A stretch of DNA of 64,000 nt from Mycetocola miduiensis (GCF_900115155.1 NZ_FOVM01000004.1:214551-278550), one strand, 5' to 3'; shown: positions 8,562 to 19,647, counted from the stretch's first letter. A program made the numbers and translations. Notes: generated by a model not told the origin, from the sequence alone.

Positions 8562-9161
8562 ATGCAGGCACGACGAACACGGGTGACACGCGGTGTCCTC
8601 GCGGCGGCCGTATCGACGTTTACGGCCGCGTTCTCGCACGGCGTCGCCTCGGGTGAGGCACCGAGCATCGTGGCGCTCGCCGTGGCATCCGTCCTCGCCG
8701 TCGCGGTCTGCGTCGCTCTCGCCGGTCGGGCGACTCCGGCGCGACTCACCGTCGCCGTCGCCGCGAGCCAGGCCGCATTCCACGGTCTTTTCGGCGCGCT
8801 CCCTGATACGTCCGGCACGGCGACGCAGTCCGGGCACCACGGCATGGTCGTGCTCACAGCGGATGTCGTTCCCCACGTGCACCAGTCGGCCGACGTCGTC
8901 ATGTGGCTCGGTCACGCTGCTGCTGCAGCCGTAACGATCGCCGCCCTTCAGCACGGCGAACGTGTGCTGAGAGCGTTCGGGAACACGCTCGGGCTGGCGT
9001 TCCGCGCGGTCATCGCTGCGCTCGGAGCCGTTTCGCCCTCCACCCCCGCCACCACGGTGCCCGGGTGGTTGCCGGTTCTCCGGGGATCCACTGCGCTGCT
9101 GCCGTTCTCGGCGAACCGGCGGGGGCCACCGCTGCTCGTTACCGCGCGCTCCTTCGCGTAG
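8562..9161 (+). CDS. Membrane protein, His-rich, neighbour of CopC
   Basis: A 199-residue protein with about four to five hydrophobic segments. A His-rich loop contains SGHHGM, PHVHQ, WLGH and LQHGE, arranged around two helices. Genes of this type commonly sit beside CopC/YcnI copper genes in actinobacteria, so a role in copper handling is plausible but inferred. A good ribosome site AGGAGG is at 8553-8558, 3 nt before the ATG. The last 40 residues are polar and carry no helix. Confidence 0.7.
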   Translation: MQARRTRVTRGVLAAAVSTFTAAFSHGVASGEAPSIVALAVASVLAVAVCVALAGRATPARLTVAVAASQAAFHGLFGALPDTSGTATQSGHHGMVVLTADVVPHVHQSADVVMWLGHAAAAAVTIAALQHGERVLRAFGNTLGLAFRAVIAALGAVSPSTPATTVPGWLPVLRGSTALLPFSANRRGPPLLVTARSFA

Positions 9162-9285
9162 CGGCCGTATCGGTCGCGTCCAATTGTTTTCGGTCGGTTG
9201 GTCGCGCTTTCGGTTCGGGTGGTCATTCGGCGCACCCGTTCCCCCCGTTTATTTCTCAAGTTACATCTTTCTGAGGACCACCCTT

Positions 9286-10011
9286 ATGGCTTCATTCCGT
9301 TCCCGTCCCGTCATGGCCGGCATCCTCGCGGGCATAGCGCTCGCGGCTCTCGTGGGGGTTACCCCTGCGCAGGCCCACAACTCACTCGTTTCCTCTACTC
9401 CTGCCACGGGGTCGGTCGTGACCGAGCAGCCCGGCACGTTCGTGATCACCACGAGCGACGCCCTGCTCGACTCGGGCCCCGACAGCCCGACGACCTTCCT
9501 CCAGGTGAGCGGCCCAGGCGACACTCCGCTCTATTACGGTGACGGATGCGTGACCGTCGCCGGGGCGAGTATCACGATGCCTGTCCTGCTCGGCGAAGCG
9601 GGCGAGTACCGCGTCGCGTGGGGTGTTGTGTCGGCGGACGGGCACCCGATCACGAGCGCTGCCAGCGGCGGCGACATCGTCTTCACCTGGCAGCCTGCCG
9701 GCGGCCAGGAGATCGGAAGCGGATTCTCCGCCCCGCCGACCTGCGGCCAGGCGCCCGCTGCGTCGGAGACAGCAGCCCCCGAAGAGACGGAGGCCGCTCC
9801 GGTCGTTCCGCCGGACACCGCAACGGCCGCCCCGGTCGCTGAACCCGACGACGCCTCGACCGCGGCAACGACGATCCTGTGGATCGGCCTCGGCCTCGGC
9901 GTTCTCGTCGTGGCAGCGATCGTCGTGCTCGTTGTCGTTCGGAGGCGTGCGCCGTCCGCCGAACCCGCCGAGGCGGCATCCGAACCCGGAGGCCCGCCCG
10001 CCGCAGTCTGA
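9286..10011 (+). CDS. CopC domain copper resistance protein, membrane-anchored
   Basis: A 241-residue exported protein. A signal peptide ends in AQA at residue 30, leaving His31 as the new N terminus, which is the classical CopC Cu(II) ligand. The CopC domain covers residues 31 to ~135, with Asp118 and His120 in SADGHP as the other expected ligands. A Pro/Ala/Glu-rich spacer (~140-190) and a C-terminal helix (~195-218) followed by RRR anchor it outside the membrane. The start ATG at 9286 has TGAGGA upstream; the longer frame from 9184 is rejected. It lies 124 bp after the His-rich membrane protein gene. Confidence 0.9.
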   Translation: MASFRSRPVMAGILAGIALAALVGVTPAQAHNSLVSSTPATGSVVTEQPGTFVITTSDALLDSGPDSPTTFLQVSGPGDTPLYYGDGCVTVAGASITMPVLLGEAGEYRVAWGVVSADGHPITSAASGGDIVFTWQPAGGQEIGSGFSAPPTCGQAPAASETAAPEETEAAPVVPPDTATAAPVAEPDDASTAATTILWIGLGLGVLVVAAIVVLVVVRRRAPSAEPAEAASEPGGPPAAV

Positions 10012-10181
10012 CCGGAGCCGCACGTGCGCGCCCACGCGCGTACGTGCGGCTATGGCTATTGGGTCGTTGCTCGGTCAGAACTGGCTGGAAGTTTTCGGCG
10101 GAACTCGACCTTTTTCGACCGCGCAAAGAGGATGGCGGGCAAAATTCGCCGTTGTCAGCTGCTCAGGCTATCGTTCGTCAG

Positions 10182-12032
10182 GTGACAACCGCCCCGCCAT
10201 CCAGCCCGCACGCACCGGTCCGTCCCAGCGCGGCCGAGGTGCTGTCCCGCGTGTTCGGCTTCGACTCGTTCCGTGGCGAACAGCAAGCCATCGTCGACCA
10301 GGTCGTGGCAGGCGGCGATGCCGTCGTACTGATGCCGACCGGTGGCGGAAAAAGCCTCTGCTACCAGGTGCCATCCATCGTCCGCGAGGGAACCGGTGTT
10401 GTCATCTCGCCGCTGATCGCCCTCATGCAGGACCAGGTCGATGCACTCCTGGCCGTCGGCGTCAACGCAGCCTTCCTCAACTCGACGCAGTCCCCGGAGG
10501 AACGCGACCGGGTCGAACGGGCGTACCTCGCCGGCGAACTCGACCTCCTCTATGTCGCGCCCGAGCGGCTCGGTTCCGAAGCCACCAAACGATTCCTCGC
10601 GAACGGCCGGATCGCCCTCTTCGCGATCGACGAGGCGCACTGTGTCTCGCAATGGGGACACGACTTCCGCCCCGACTATCTCACCCTCGGTGACCTCGCC
10701 GAGCGCTGGCCAGACGTTCCCCGGATCGCCCTCACCGCGACGGCGACGGAGGCCACCCATCGCGAGATCACAGACCGGCTGCACCTTCACAACGCCAGGC
10801 ATTTCGTTGCCAGCTTCGATCGCCCGAACATCCAGTACCGGATCGTTCCCAAGAACGAGCCGCGCAAACAGCTCGTGGACTTCATCCGTAAAGAGGGAGC
10901 CGGGCAGGCGGGCATCGTTTACGCCCTCAGCCGCAACACCGTAGAGAAAACGGCGGCGCACCTGCAGGCGAACGGAATCGCGGCGCTGCCGTACCATGCA
11001 GGACTCGACGCCTCACTGCGCCAGCGAACCCAGGCCCGGTTTCTCCGCGAAGACGGCATCGTCATTGTCGCGACCATCGCCTTCGGCATGGGGATCGACA
11101 AACCCGACGTGCGGTTTGTGGCCCACATCGACCTGCCCAAGAGCGTCGAGGGCTACTACCAGGAGACGGGGCGCGCAGGGCGCGACGGCGAACCATCCGT
11201 TGCCTGGCTCGCCTACGGATTGCAGGATGTCGTCCAGCTCCGGCGCATGATCGACGACTCTCGAGGTGACCTGGCACACCGGAGGCGCATGTCAGCGCAC
11301 CTCGACGCCATGCTCGGCCTCTGTGAGACCGTCGAGTGCCGCCGCCGTAACCTCCTCGGTTACTTCGGCCAGCCCTCCCAGCCCTGCGGCAACTGCGATA
11401 CCTGCCTTGATCCGCCCGAGGTCTGGGACGGCACAATTCCGGCGCAGAAGCTTCTCTCGACGATCGTCCGGCTGAAACGGGAACGCAACCAGGAGTTTGG
11501 TGCAGGCCACCTCATCGATATCCTCCGCGGCAAGACCACGGCGCGCACCAGCCAGTGGTCGCACGAGACCATCGCCACGTGGGGGATCGGGGCCGACCTC
11601 ACCGAGCAGCAGTGGCGAGGCGTTGTTCGTCAGTTGCTGGCCAAACGTCTGCTCGCCACACGCGGCGAATATGGAACCCTCGGCCTGACCGACGGCAGCG
11701 CCGAGGTACTGTCAGGCGGGCTCACGGTGGCGATGCGAAATGAACCTGAGCGTCGTGCCTCGGCCGGAGCAGCGAGAAAGGCCGCCGTCGCTGACCTTAA
11801 CCCGGCAGACGCGGAACTCTTCGACGCCCTCCGTGCGTGGCGTGCGACCGAGGCCAAAGAGCAGGGCGTTCCCGCCTACATCGTCTTCGGCGACGCTACC
11901 CTGCGGGCGATCGCGACGGCGCGGCCGGGCTCGTCGGAGGACCTCGCCGGCATCAGCGGCATCGGAGAGAAGAAACGTGCGAGCTACGGCGCAGCGATCC
12001 TCGAGGTCGTCAGGGCGGGTTCCGCGGCTTAG
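10182..12032 (+). CDS. recQ: ATP-dependent DNA helicase RecQ
   Basis: A 616-residue 3'-5' DNA helicase for recombination and fork repair. Helicase motifs include TGGGKS (53-58), DEAH (~150) in [14 protein letters not shown], and GRAGRDG. A RecQ zinc domain with four Cys follows (CRRRN...CGNCDTC, ~386-408), then a winged helix and a C-terminal HRDC domain (~540-616). I take the GTG at 10182, the first codon that gives a normal RecQ N terminus. No Shine-Dalgarno is present but CAGGCTATCGT lies just upstream, suggesting a leaderless message. Confidence 0.95.
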   Translation: MTTAPPSSPHAPVRPSAAEVLSRVFGFDSFRGEQQAIVDQVVAGGDAVVLMPTGGGKSLCYQVPSIVREGTGVVISPLIALMQDQVDALLAVGVNAAFLNSTQSPEERDRVERAYLAGELDLLYVAPERLGSEATKRFLANGRIALFAIDEAHCVSQWGHDFRPDYLTLGDLAERWPDVPRIALTATATEATHREITDRLHLHNARHFVASFDRPNIQYRIVPKNEPRKQLVDFIRKEGAGQAGIVYALSRNTVEKTAAHLQANGIAALPYHAGLDASLRQRTQARFLREDGIVIVATIAFGMGIDKPDVRFVAHIDLPKSVEGYYQETGRAGRDGEPSVAWLAYGLQDVVQLRRMIDDSRGDLAHRRRMSAHLDAMLGLCETVECRRRNLLGYFGQPSQPCGNCDTCLDPPEVWDGTIPAQKLLSTIVRLKRERNQEFGAGHLIDILRGKTTARTSQWSHETIATWGIGADLTEQQWRGVVRQLLAKRLLATRGEYGTLGLTDGSAEVLSGGLTVAMRNEPERRASAGAARKAAVADLNPADAELFDALRAWRATEAKEQGVPAYIVFGDATLRAIATARPGSSEDLAGISGIGEKKRASYGAAILEVVRAGSAA

Positions 12033-12057
12033 GGCGCGTTCCGAGACTCAAATGAAA

Positions 12058-12091
12058 GGCGCTGCGCCGACCGTGAGGTCGACGCAGCGCC
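12058..12091. terminator. Strong hairpin between recQ and the small Lys-rich gene
   Basis: GGCGCTGCG...CGCAGCGCC (12058-12091) continues inward as CGACC/GGTCG with a GTGA loop. No U-tract follows, so it may act as a bidirectional or Rho-aided terminator between convergent genes. Confidence 0.6.
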
Positions 12092-12107
12092 GTGTCTGAC
12101 GCGAGGT

Positions 12108-12221
12108 CTATCCCTTGCGGGCCTTGTCCTCGCCCTTCGCCTTCTTGTCGAGCCGCTTCTCCTTCAGGGACTTCGCGGGTTCCTTCTTCGCAGAATTCTT
12201 CTGGGGTGACTTGTTAGGCAT
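12108..12221 (-). CDS. 37-residue Lys-rich basic small protein
   Basis: The reading frame MPNKSPQKNSAKKEPAKSLK... ends KARKG and codes 37 residues, about a third of them Lys or Arg, with no hydrophobic stretch. The evidence that it is real: a consensus ribosome site AAGGAG 6 nt before the ATG, a clean stop, placement between two transcription stops, and strong Lys/Pro/Ser bias unlike random frames. Proteins of this look are found as uncharacterised short genes in related actinobacteria, from memory. A nucleic-acid or ribosome-associated role is a guess from charge only. Confidence 0.75.
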   Translation of the reverse strand: MPNKSPQKNSAKKEPAKSLKEKRLDKKAKGEDKARKG

Positions 12222-12509
12222 CCGTACTCCTTTGGCCTGCCAGCCATGCCGGCTGTGTTCCCTCGACCATACGCTGTTATCCGCGGGAGTGTTAAGGGGC
12301 GCCGGACCTCATGCGAGAGGGAGTCGCGACTCGGCTGGCGTTGTTGACTCTGGCAGTAAAAGCAGCCGTGCTTCTGTAGCTTTCCTCAAGCGTGCGCTGC
12401 GTGCTCGTGACGTCATTTGTAGCCAGGGGACGGGCTATTTCGCCAGTTCTTCGCTCGCTCGTACCGTGGAATGACACGTACTTCAGCGATGAAAGACAAA
12501 GGAACTCCC

Positions 12510-14633
12510 ATGGTCGACACCTCCCTCTCTTCCGGCACCGCCGTCGACGACAGCTCTCTCGACGAGGACGGCAGCCAGGCCACCGACGCAATCCGGATCT
12601 CCCGTGGGGAACTCGGCGAGAAGCTTCTCGGCTCGTGGCCGGAGCAGCGCCAAGCCGCACGACGTCTGACGGCGCGACCCGAATTCCATCGCATCGAAGG
12701 CCAGTCGATGGCTGATCACCGCGAGACCGTCTTCGGCCAGCTGAAGTTGCTCGTGGAGAACGGCCAGGTCCACCGCGCATTCCCGAAGCAGCTCGGCGGC
12801 ATGGACGACCACGGAGGAAACATCGCCGGCTTCGAGGAGCTCGTCACCGCCGACCCGTCGCTGCAGATCAAGTCCGGCGTCCAATGGGGCCTGTTCGGAG
12901 CGGCCGTGCTTCACCTCGGCACGAAAGAACACCACGATCGGTTCCTCCCGGCGATCATGAGCCTTGAGACCCCCGGTGCGTTCGCGATGACCGAGATCGG
13001 GCACGGCTCGGACGTCGCATCAATTGCCACCACAGCGACCTACGACGCTGAGACCGAAGAGTTCGTCATCCACACCCCGTTCCGCGCAGCGTGGAAGGAC
13101 TACCTCGGCAACGCCGCCGTGCACGGCAAAGCAGCGACACTCTTCGCCCAGCTCATCACCAACGGCGTGAACCACGGAGTGCACTGCTTCTACGTGCCCA
13201 TCCGCGACGACGAAGGCAGCTTCCTCCCGGGCGTCGGCGGGGAGGACGACGGCATCAAGGGCGGCCTCAACGGCATCGACAACGGCAGGCTCCACTTCAC
13301 GAACGTCCGCATCCCGCGCACCAACTTGCTCAACCGGTACGGGGATGTCGCCGCCGACGGCACCTATTCGTCACCGATCAAAAGCCCGGGGCGTCGCTTC
13401 TTCACCATGCTCGGCACCCTCGTCCAGGGACGCGTGTCGCTGGACGGAGCCGCCGTCGCGGCATCCGCTGTCGCCCTTCAGATCGCGATCACCTACGGCA
13501 GCCAGCGTCGCCAGTTCAACGCGGCGAGTGACGTGCACGAAGAGGTGATCCTCGACTACCAGCGCCACCAGCGTCGGCTGCTGACGAAACTCGCCACTAC
13601 GTATGCGCAGAACTTCGCACACGACCAGCTGCTCGTTAAGTTCGACGGTGTGTTCAGCGGCAAGAGAGACACCGAGGACGACCGGCAGGACCTCGAAACC
13701 CTCGCCGCCGCGCTCAAATCGCTCTCCACATGGCACGCCCTCGAAACGCTTCAAGAGGCGCGCGAAGCCTGCGGCGGCGCCGGATTCATGGCGCAGAACC
13801 GGCTCACGAGCCTCCGCGCCGACCTCGACGTCTATGTCACCTTCGAGGGCGACAACAACGTGCTGCTCCAGCTCGTCGGTAAGCGACTGCTCGGCGACTA
13901 CGGCAAGCGGTTCAAGGACGCGGATGCCACAACGCTCGCGCGGTTCGCAGCGGAGCAGGCTCGAGGCAAGGTCGTGAACGGCACGGGGCTGCGGTCGCTC
14001 GCCCAGACCGTTGCCGACTTCGGCTCAACGGCACGATCCGTCGGTCGCCTCCAGGACGAGCAGGCGCAGCGCGAGCTGCTGACCGACCGGGTTGAGGCCA
14101 TGATCGCCACGATCGCAGGACGGCTTCGCGCGGCAAGCAAACTCTCGAGGGCCGAAGCGGCTGCGCTGTTCAACGAGAACCAGAACGAACTGATCGAAGC
14201 GGCAATCGCCCACGCCGAGTTGCTGCAGTGGGAGGCGTTCACGGAGGCCCTCGCGACGATCTCCGACCCGGACACGAAGAAGGTCCTGACCTGGCTGCGT
14301 GACCTGTTCGGCTTCGGCCTGGTCGAGAAGCACCTCGCCTGGTACCTCATCCACGGCCGGTTGTCCGGGCAGCGCGCCCAGTCGGTGACCGCGTACATCG
14401 ATCGCCTGCTTTCTCGCCTACGCCCGCATGCCGTCGACCTGGCCGATGCGTTCGGTTACACCCAGGAGCACCTGCGGGCGCCGATCGCGTCGGGCATCGA
14501 GGCGGAGCGGCAGGAGGAAGCCGCGGCGTACGTAGCCGAGCTTCGCGCCTCAGGCAAGGCCCCGGTGGATGAGAAGGCGGCGAAGTCGTCGTTCGACGCG
14601 CTGAACCACCCCAAGAAGAGCAAGAAGCAGTAG
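12510..14633 (+). CDS. Acyl-CoA oxidase / long acyl-CoA dehydrogenase family
   Basis: A 707-residue flavoprotein of the peroxisomal-type acyl-CoA oxidase group, catalysing the first step of beta-oxidation. Visible parts are the middle FAD-binding domain (FAMTEIGHGSDVASI), the C-terminal helical domain with RRQF and EACGGAGFMAQN, and the expected catalytic Glu in VTFEGDNNV. The length is normal for ACOX and far above ordinary acyl-CoA dehydrogenases. I choose the ATG at 12510, which has AAAGGA 6 nt upstream; an in-frame ATG at 12471 would add 13 residues. The C terminus is Lys-rich. The 288 bp upstream of the start hold no gene I can support. Confidence 0.9.
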   Translation: MVDTSLSSGTAVDDSSLDEDGSQATDAIRISRGELGEKLLGSWPEQRQAARRLTARPEFHRIEGQSMADHRETVFGQLKLLVENGQVHRAFPKQLGGMDDHGGNIAGFEELVTADPSLQIKSGVQWGLFGAAVLHLGTKEHHDRFLPAIMSLETPGAFAMTEIGHGSDVASIATTATYDAETEEFVIHTPFRAAWKDYLGNAAVHGKAATLFAQLITNGVNHGVHCFYVPIRDDEGSFLPGVGGEDDGIKGGLNGIDNGRLHFTNVRIPRTNLLNRYGDVAADGTYSSPIKSPGRRFFTMLGTLVQGRVSLDGAAVAASAVALQIAITYGSQRRQFNAASDVHEEVILDYQRHQRRLLTKLATTYAQNFAHDQLLVKFDGVFSGKRDTEDDRQDLETLAAALKSLSTWHALETLQEAREACGGAGFMAQNRLTSLRADLDVYVTFEGDNNVLLQLVGKRLLGDYGKRFKDADATTLARFAAEQARGKVVNGTGLRSLAQTVADFGSTARSVGRLQDEQAQRELLTDRVEAMIATIAGRLRAASKLSRAEAAALFNENQNELIEAAIAHAELLQWEAFTEALATISDPDTKKVLTWLRDLFGFGLVEKHLAWYLIHGRLSGQRAQSVTAYIDRLLSRLRPHAVDLADAFGYTQEHLRAPIASGIEAERQEEAAAYVAELRASGKAPVDEKAAKSSFDALNHPKKSKKQ

Positions 14634-14639
14634 CCCGGC

Positions 14640-14668
14640 GGCGGCGGTTGTACCCGACAACCGCCGCC
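14640..14668. terminator. Hairpin terminator after the acyl-CoA oxidase gene
   Basis: GGCGGCGGTTGT-ACCCG-ACAACCGCCGCC is a perfect 12-bp stem starting 7 bp after the stop codon. It is followed by GTCGTTGTT with few Us. The gene on the other side is convergent. Confidence 0.75.
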
Positions 14669-14826
14669 GTCGTTGTTCCCGTGCCCGCGTTCTGCGGTTC
14701 ATAACTCCGCCCATTTCACCGTCGGCCCAGCAGCACCCGCCCGACTGCGCAGGTCGCCGGGGGTACGCCGAAGGATGGGCTGAGTAATGCGCTGGGCGGC
14801 GCCGGCTTCAGCGCCGGACGAACCGC

Positions 14827-15492
14827 TCAGCCGGCCGAAACCGCAGCTGCGACAGCAGCGGGGATCGGTGTCTCGCCCGAGATCAGGTCCCAGGTGTGCC
14901 CGGCCGTCTCAGGGAAGGTGAGCACCGCCGCGATCACAGCGGCAACGTCCGCCCGCGGAATCGAGCCCCGTTCGGTGTGCTCAGCAAGAGACACCAGTCC
15001 GGTCGGTTCGTCGTCGGTGAGCGCCCCGGGGCGAAGGATCGTCCAGTCGAGCCCGCTTCGCCGCAGCGCGGCATCCGCGTCACGCTTCGCCTCGACATAC
15101 GCGGTCCACACCTCGTCGGCTCCGGGTTCTGGGCCTTCATCGACGCCGATCGCGGAGACCTGCACGAACCGGGTCACCCCTGCCTGTTCCGCAGCAGCGG
15201 CCGACTTCGTCGAGCCCTCGAAGTCCACCGTGCGCTTACGGGCGGCGCCGGAACCAGGCCCGGCCCCTGCGGCGAACACGACCGCATCCGCCCCGACCAT
15301 CGCCTTTTGCAGGTCAGAAACCGATGCCGTCTCCACGTCACAGACGAACGCCTCGGCGCCGAGCGCTTCGATGTCGCCCCGGTGGTCCGGGTTGCGGAAC
15401 ACACTGACGACCTCGTCGCCGTTCGCCACGAGCAGGGACGTGAGGTGGCGGCTGATCTTTCCGTGTCCACCGATGAGAACGATGCGACTCAT
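14827..15492 (-). CDS. NAD(P)-binding SDR-like protein (atypical SDR, NmrA/YhfK type)
   Basis: A 221-residue Rossmann-fold protein. The nucleotide loop IGGHGKISRHL is at ~7-17, with FAAGAG and VSAIGV further on, typical of atypical short-chain reductases or NAD(P)H-binding sensors. The canonical YxxxK is replaced by YVEAK, which keeps the pattern. Substrate unknown. It sits 31 bp after an aldo/keto reductase on the same strand and may share its transcript. Confidence 0.85.
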   Translation of the reverse strand: MSRIVLIGGHGKISRHLTSLLVANGDEVVSVFRNPDHRGDIEALGAEAFVCDVETASVSDLQKAMVGADAVVFAAGAGPGSGAARKRTVDFEGSTKSAAAAEQAGVTRFVQVSAIGVDEGPEPGADEVWTAYVEAKRDADAALRRSGLDWTILRPGALTDDEPTGLVSLAEHTERGSIPRADVAAVIAAVLTFPETAGHTWDLISGETPIPAAVAAAVSAG

Positions 15493-15523
15493 GGAATTAC
15501 CTTTCGCTTGGCGACGTGAACGG

Positions 15524-16528
15524 TCACGACGGGCGTTTCTCGGGCGACACCGTCTTGCGCGGATCGGTCTCAGGAAGCGAGTCGAGCACCTCGTCGATGC
15601 GGGAGAGAACGTCAGCCGACAGGGTGACGCCTGAAGCTTTCACATTGTCGCGGACCTGCTCAGGGCGGGATGCCCCGATGATCGCTGATGCCACGTTGTC
15701 ATTCGCGAGCACCCACGCGATCGCGAGCTGCGCGAGGGTGAGCCCCTGCTCGTCGGCGACCGGCTTGAGATCCTGCACGGCGGTGAGGACGTCGTCCCGG
15801 AGGAAGCGCGACACGGCATCCGCCCCGCCCTTCTCATCGGTGGCCCTGCTGCCCTCCGGCAGGGGCTTCCCCGGCAGGTATTTGCCGGTGAGGATGCCCT
15901 GGGCGACAGGCGACCAGACGATCTGCGAAATGCCGAGCTCCCTGGATGTCGGCACCACTTCTGCTTCGATCACTCGCCAGAGCATCGAGTACTGAGGCTG
16001 ATTCGAGATGAGCGAGATGCCGAGGTCCTTCGCCAGCGCGCTGCCGCGGCGGAGCTGGTCGGCGTTCCACTCGGAGACACCGATGTACAGCGCTTTGCCC
16101 TGGCGCACCACGTCGGCGAACGCCTGCATGGTCTCCTCAAGCGGTGTTTCCGCGTCGTAGCGGTGAGCCTGGTACAGGTCGACGTAGTCAGTGCCCAGTC
16201 GTGACAGTGACCCGTCGATCGACTCGAGGATGTGTTTGCGGCTGAGCCCGGAGTCGTTGGGCCCCTTCGGCCCTGTGGGCCAGTACACCTTGGTGAAGAT
16301 CTCGAGCGACTCGCGCCGTTCCGATTTGAGTGCCTCGCCGAGCACGGTCTCCGCCGCGGTGTTGGCGTAGGCATCCGCCGTGTCGAACGAAGTGATCCCG
16401 CTCTCGAGCGCTGCGGCCACGCAGGCGCGGGCGGCGTCGTTCTCGACCTGCGAACCATGGGTGAGCCAGTTGCCGTACGTGATTTCGGTGATCTTCAGGC
16501 CTGAATTGCCAAGGTAACGATAGTCCAT
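15524..16528 (-). CDS. Aldo/keto reductase, Kv-beta-like
   Basis: A 334-residue NADPH-dependent TIM-barrel oxidoreductase. The catalytic tetrad is complete: Asp49 and Tyr54 in FDTADAY, Lys80 in EIFTK and His122 in YQAHRYD. The cofactor region IIGASRPEQVRDN lies near the C terminus. It resembles the potassium-channel beta subunit/YghZ branch. mdh is upstream and the SDR gene downstream with short gaps, so the three may be co-transcribed. Confidence 0.92.
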   Translation of the reverse strand: MDYRYLGNSGLKITEITYGNWLTHGSQVENDAARACVAAALESGITSFDTADAYANTAAETVLGEALKSERRESLEIFTKVYWPTGPKGPNDSGLSRKHILESIDGSLSRLGTDYVDLYQAHRYDAETPLEETMQAFADVVRQGKALYIGVSEWNADQLRRGSALAKDLGISLISNQPQYSMLWRVIEAEVVPTSRELGISQIVWSPVAQGILTGKYLPGKPLPEGSRATDEKGGADAVSRFLRDDVLTAVQDLKPVADEQGLTLAQLAIAWVLANDNVASAIIGASRPEQVRDNVKASGVTLSADVLSRIDEVLDSLPETDPRKTVSPEKRPS

Positions 16529-16561
16529 GCCGCCACGGTACGCCTGATCCTCGCCCGTGCG

Positions 16562-17578
<1,017 letters not shown>

Positions 17579-17625
17579 CTACGCGCGGGGCTGCCCCGAC
17601 GGAACGGGAGGGGTACGGTCGAAGG

Positions 17626-18582
17626 ATGCGGACACTGTACCCAGAGATCGAACCATACGACGCCGGCCTCCTCGACGTCGGCGACGGCAACGCCATCTAC
17701 TGGGAGACCTGCGGGAACCCGGACGGCAAGCCCGTTGTCTTTCTCCACGGTGGCCCGGGGGGCGGATCCAGTGCTGACCACCGTCGGCTGTTTGACCCGG
17801 CCAGGTACCGGATCGTCCTATTCGACCAGCGGGGCTGCGGCAGGAGCACGCCGCACGCGAGCGCTCCTGAGGCGGACCTCGCGGCGAACACCAGCTGGCA
17901 CCTCGTGTCCGACATTGAGAAACTGCGCGATCACCTTGCAGTGGACACCTGGCAGGTTTTCGGCGGTTCGTGGGGCAGTGCCCTCGCCCTGGCCTACGCC
18001 GAAACCCACCCCGACCGGGTGCGCGAACTCGTGCTCCGCGGCATCTTCACCCTCCGTCAGGTCGAGCTCGACTGGTTCTACGAGGGTGGCGCATCCGCGA
18101 TCTTCCCCGACCTGTGGCAGGAATTCCTCGCCCCCGTCCCAGTCGAGGAGCGCGGGCACCTCATCCGCGCCTACTCCAGGCTGCTCAATAACCCCGACCC
18201 TGCCGTTCACGGCCCGGCCGCGATCGCCTGGTCACGCTGGGAGTCCTCCACGATCACCTTGCTGCCGCGCGCCGATGTGATCGCCCGGTTCACCGAGCCG
18301 AGCTATGCCGTGGCCTTCGCCCGCATCGAGAACCATTACTTCATCCATGGAGGCTGGTGGGAAGAAGGGCAGCTGATTCGAGATGCCGGCAGGCTGGCGG
18401 ACATTCCGACCGTGATCGTGCAGGGCCGCTACGACATCTGCACCCCGGCGATGACGGCGTGGGCGCTCGCCAAGGCGATGCCCCACGCAGAACTCCGCAT
18501 GATCGCTGACGCCGGGCATGCCTTCGACGAGCCCGGAATCCTCGACGCTTTGCTCGAGGCGACCGACCGTTTCGCGTCATAG
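17626..18582 (+). CDS. pip: Proline iminopeptidase
   Basis: A 318-residue alpha/beta hydrolase that removes N-terminal proline from peptides. The oxyanion motif HGGPGGG is at 41-47, DQRGCGRS at 68-75, and the nucleophile elbow GGSWGS at 113-118 with Ser115. The acid and base are expected in GRYDICTP and DAGHAFDE near the C terminus. The length is normal for the family. It is divergent from mdh and starts at the ATG 17626. Confidence 0.93.
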   Translation: MRTLYPEIEPYDAGLLDVGDGNAIYWETCGNPDGKPVVFLHGGPGGGSSADHRRLFDPARYRIVLFDQRGCGRSTPHASAPEADLAANTSWHLVSDIEKLRDHLAVDTWQVFGGSWGSALALAYAETHPDRVRELVLRGIFTLRQVELDWFYEGGASAIFPDLWQEFLAPVPVEERGHLIRAYSRLLNNPDPAVHGPAAIAWSRWESSTITLLPRADVIARFTEPSYAVAFARIENHYFIHGGWWEEGQLIRDAGRLADIPTVIVQGRYDICTPAMTAWALAKAMPHAELRMIADAGHAFDEPGILDALLEATDRFAS

Positions 18583-18644
18583 CCGTCGGGGCGCCCAAGC
18601 GCAATGTGCTGTTTGGTGCAGGACCTGAGGGATAGGTTGGCGTC

Positions 18645-19532
18645 GTGACTTTCAATCCCGATTCGGACATTTCCGGTGGCAACGTCAAGCGTCGGGGTCG
18701 TGGTGCTGCCGTCGGCGGCGGCGTCGGCATCGTCGGCGTCATCGTCGTGTTCGTCGTCTCTCAGCTGACCGGCGTCGACATCGGCGGGTTGATCGGTGGT
18801 GGCGGGCAGGGCGCGCCAGCCGGGCCTGACCAAGCGATCACCGAGTGCAAGACCGGCGAGGACGCCAACGAGAACGTCGACTGCCTGATGCAGGGCGCGA
18901 GCGCGTCGATCGACGACTTCTGGGTCGCCACCTACCCCTCGATTGCGAGCAACGAATACGTGACGCCGTCCTTCGTGCTCTTCGACCAGTCGACGACGAC
19001 CGGCTGCGGAGCGGCGTCCAGTGCGACCGGCCCGTTCTACTGCCCGCCAGATGCGACGATCTACATCGACACGAGCTTTTTCCAGCAACTCCGCCAGCCT
19101 CCGTTCGACACGACGGGTGGCACCCTCGCGCAGATGTACATCGCTGCGCACGAGTGGGGACACCACATCCAGAACATCACAGGGATCATGGACTCGGCCG
19201 ACCGCACAGGTACCGGCCCGGACTCCGACTCCGTGCGGATCGAACTTCAGGCCGACTGCTTCGCCGGGGCCTGGGTCGCCGGCGCATCCCAGACGGACGA
19301 TGTGAGCGGCACGAAGTTCCTCGAGCCGCCGACCCAGACGCAGGTGACGGATGCCCTCGACGCCGCAGCAGCCGTCGGTGACGACCGCATCCAGCAGGGC
19401 TCGGGCCAGGAAGTGAACTCCGAAGCCTGGACGCACGGGTCGAGCGAGCAGCGGCAGCGCTGGTTCACCACCGGTTACGAGAACGGCGCGGCGGCCTGCG
19501 ACACCTTCTCGGTGCAGGGCTCGCAGCTCTAA
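18645..19532 (+). CDS. Neutral zinc metallopeptidase, YpfJ/KPN_02809 family
   Basis: A 295-residue protein with one N-terminal transmembrane helix (~25-45, after a basic KRRGRG stretch), a Gly-rich spacer and an extracellular zinc peptidase domain. HEWGHH supplies H169-E170-x-x-H173, and the third ligand is expected in ELQADCFAGAW. Biological substrate unknown. The GTG at 18645 has GATAGGTT about 8 nt upstream and no ribosome site, compatible with a leaderless transcript. Confidence 0.9.
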   Translation: MTFNPDSDISGGNVKRRGRGAAVGGGVGIVGVIVVFVVSQLTGVDIGGLIGGGGQGAPAGPDQAITECKTGEDANENVDCLMQGASASIDDFWVATYPSIASNEYVTPSFVLFDQSTTTGCGAASSATGPFYCPPDATIYIDTSFFQQLRQPPFDTTGGTLAQMYIAAHEWGHHIQNITGIMDSADRTGTGPDSDSVRIELQADCFAGAWVAGASQTDDVSGTKFLEPPTQTQVTDALDAAAAVGDDRIQQGSGQEVNSEAWTHGSSEQRQRWFTTGYENGAAACDTFSVQGSQL

Positions 19533-19552
19533 GACTGTCTCCGAACGGGCGG

Positions 19553-19570
19553 GTACCGCAAAAACGGTAC
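19553..19570. repeat. Inverted repeat GTACCG-N6-CGGTAC
   Basis: A perfect 6-bp inverted repeat with an A-rich 6-nt centre lies 20 bp after the zinc peptidase stop and ~78 bp before the scar at 19648. It could be a weak terminator or the old operator of the deleted operon. Confidence 0.4.
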
Positions 19571-19647
19571 AGGGTATGAGGTGGAACGGTCAAACCCCAT
19601 TCCGGCGGCCGACGCGGCACGGTGGGTCGGGTTCGTAGCCTCGCATC

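Noticed and set aside
9879-10181. Longer RecQ N terminus from 9879
   Set aside because: It overlaps copC and is Arg-rich nonsense; RecQ similarity starts after GTG 10182.
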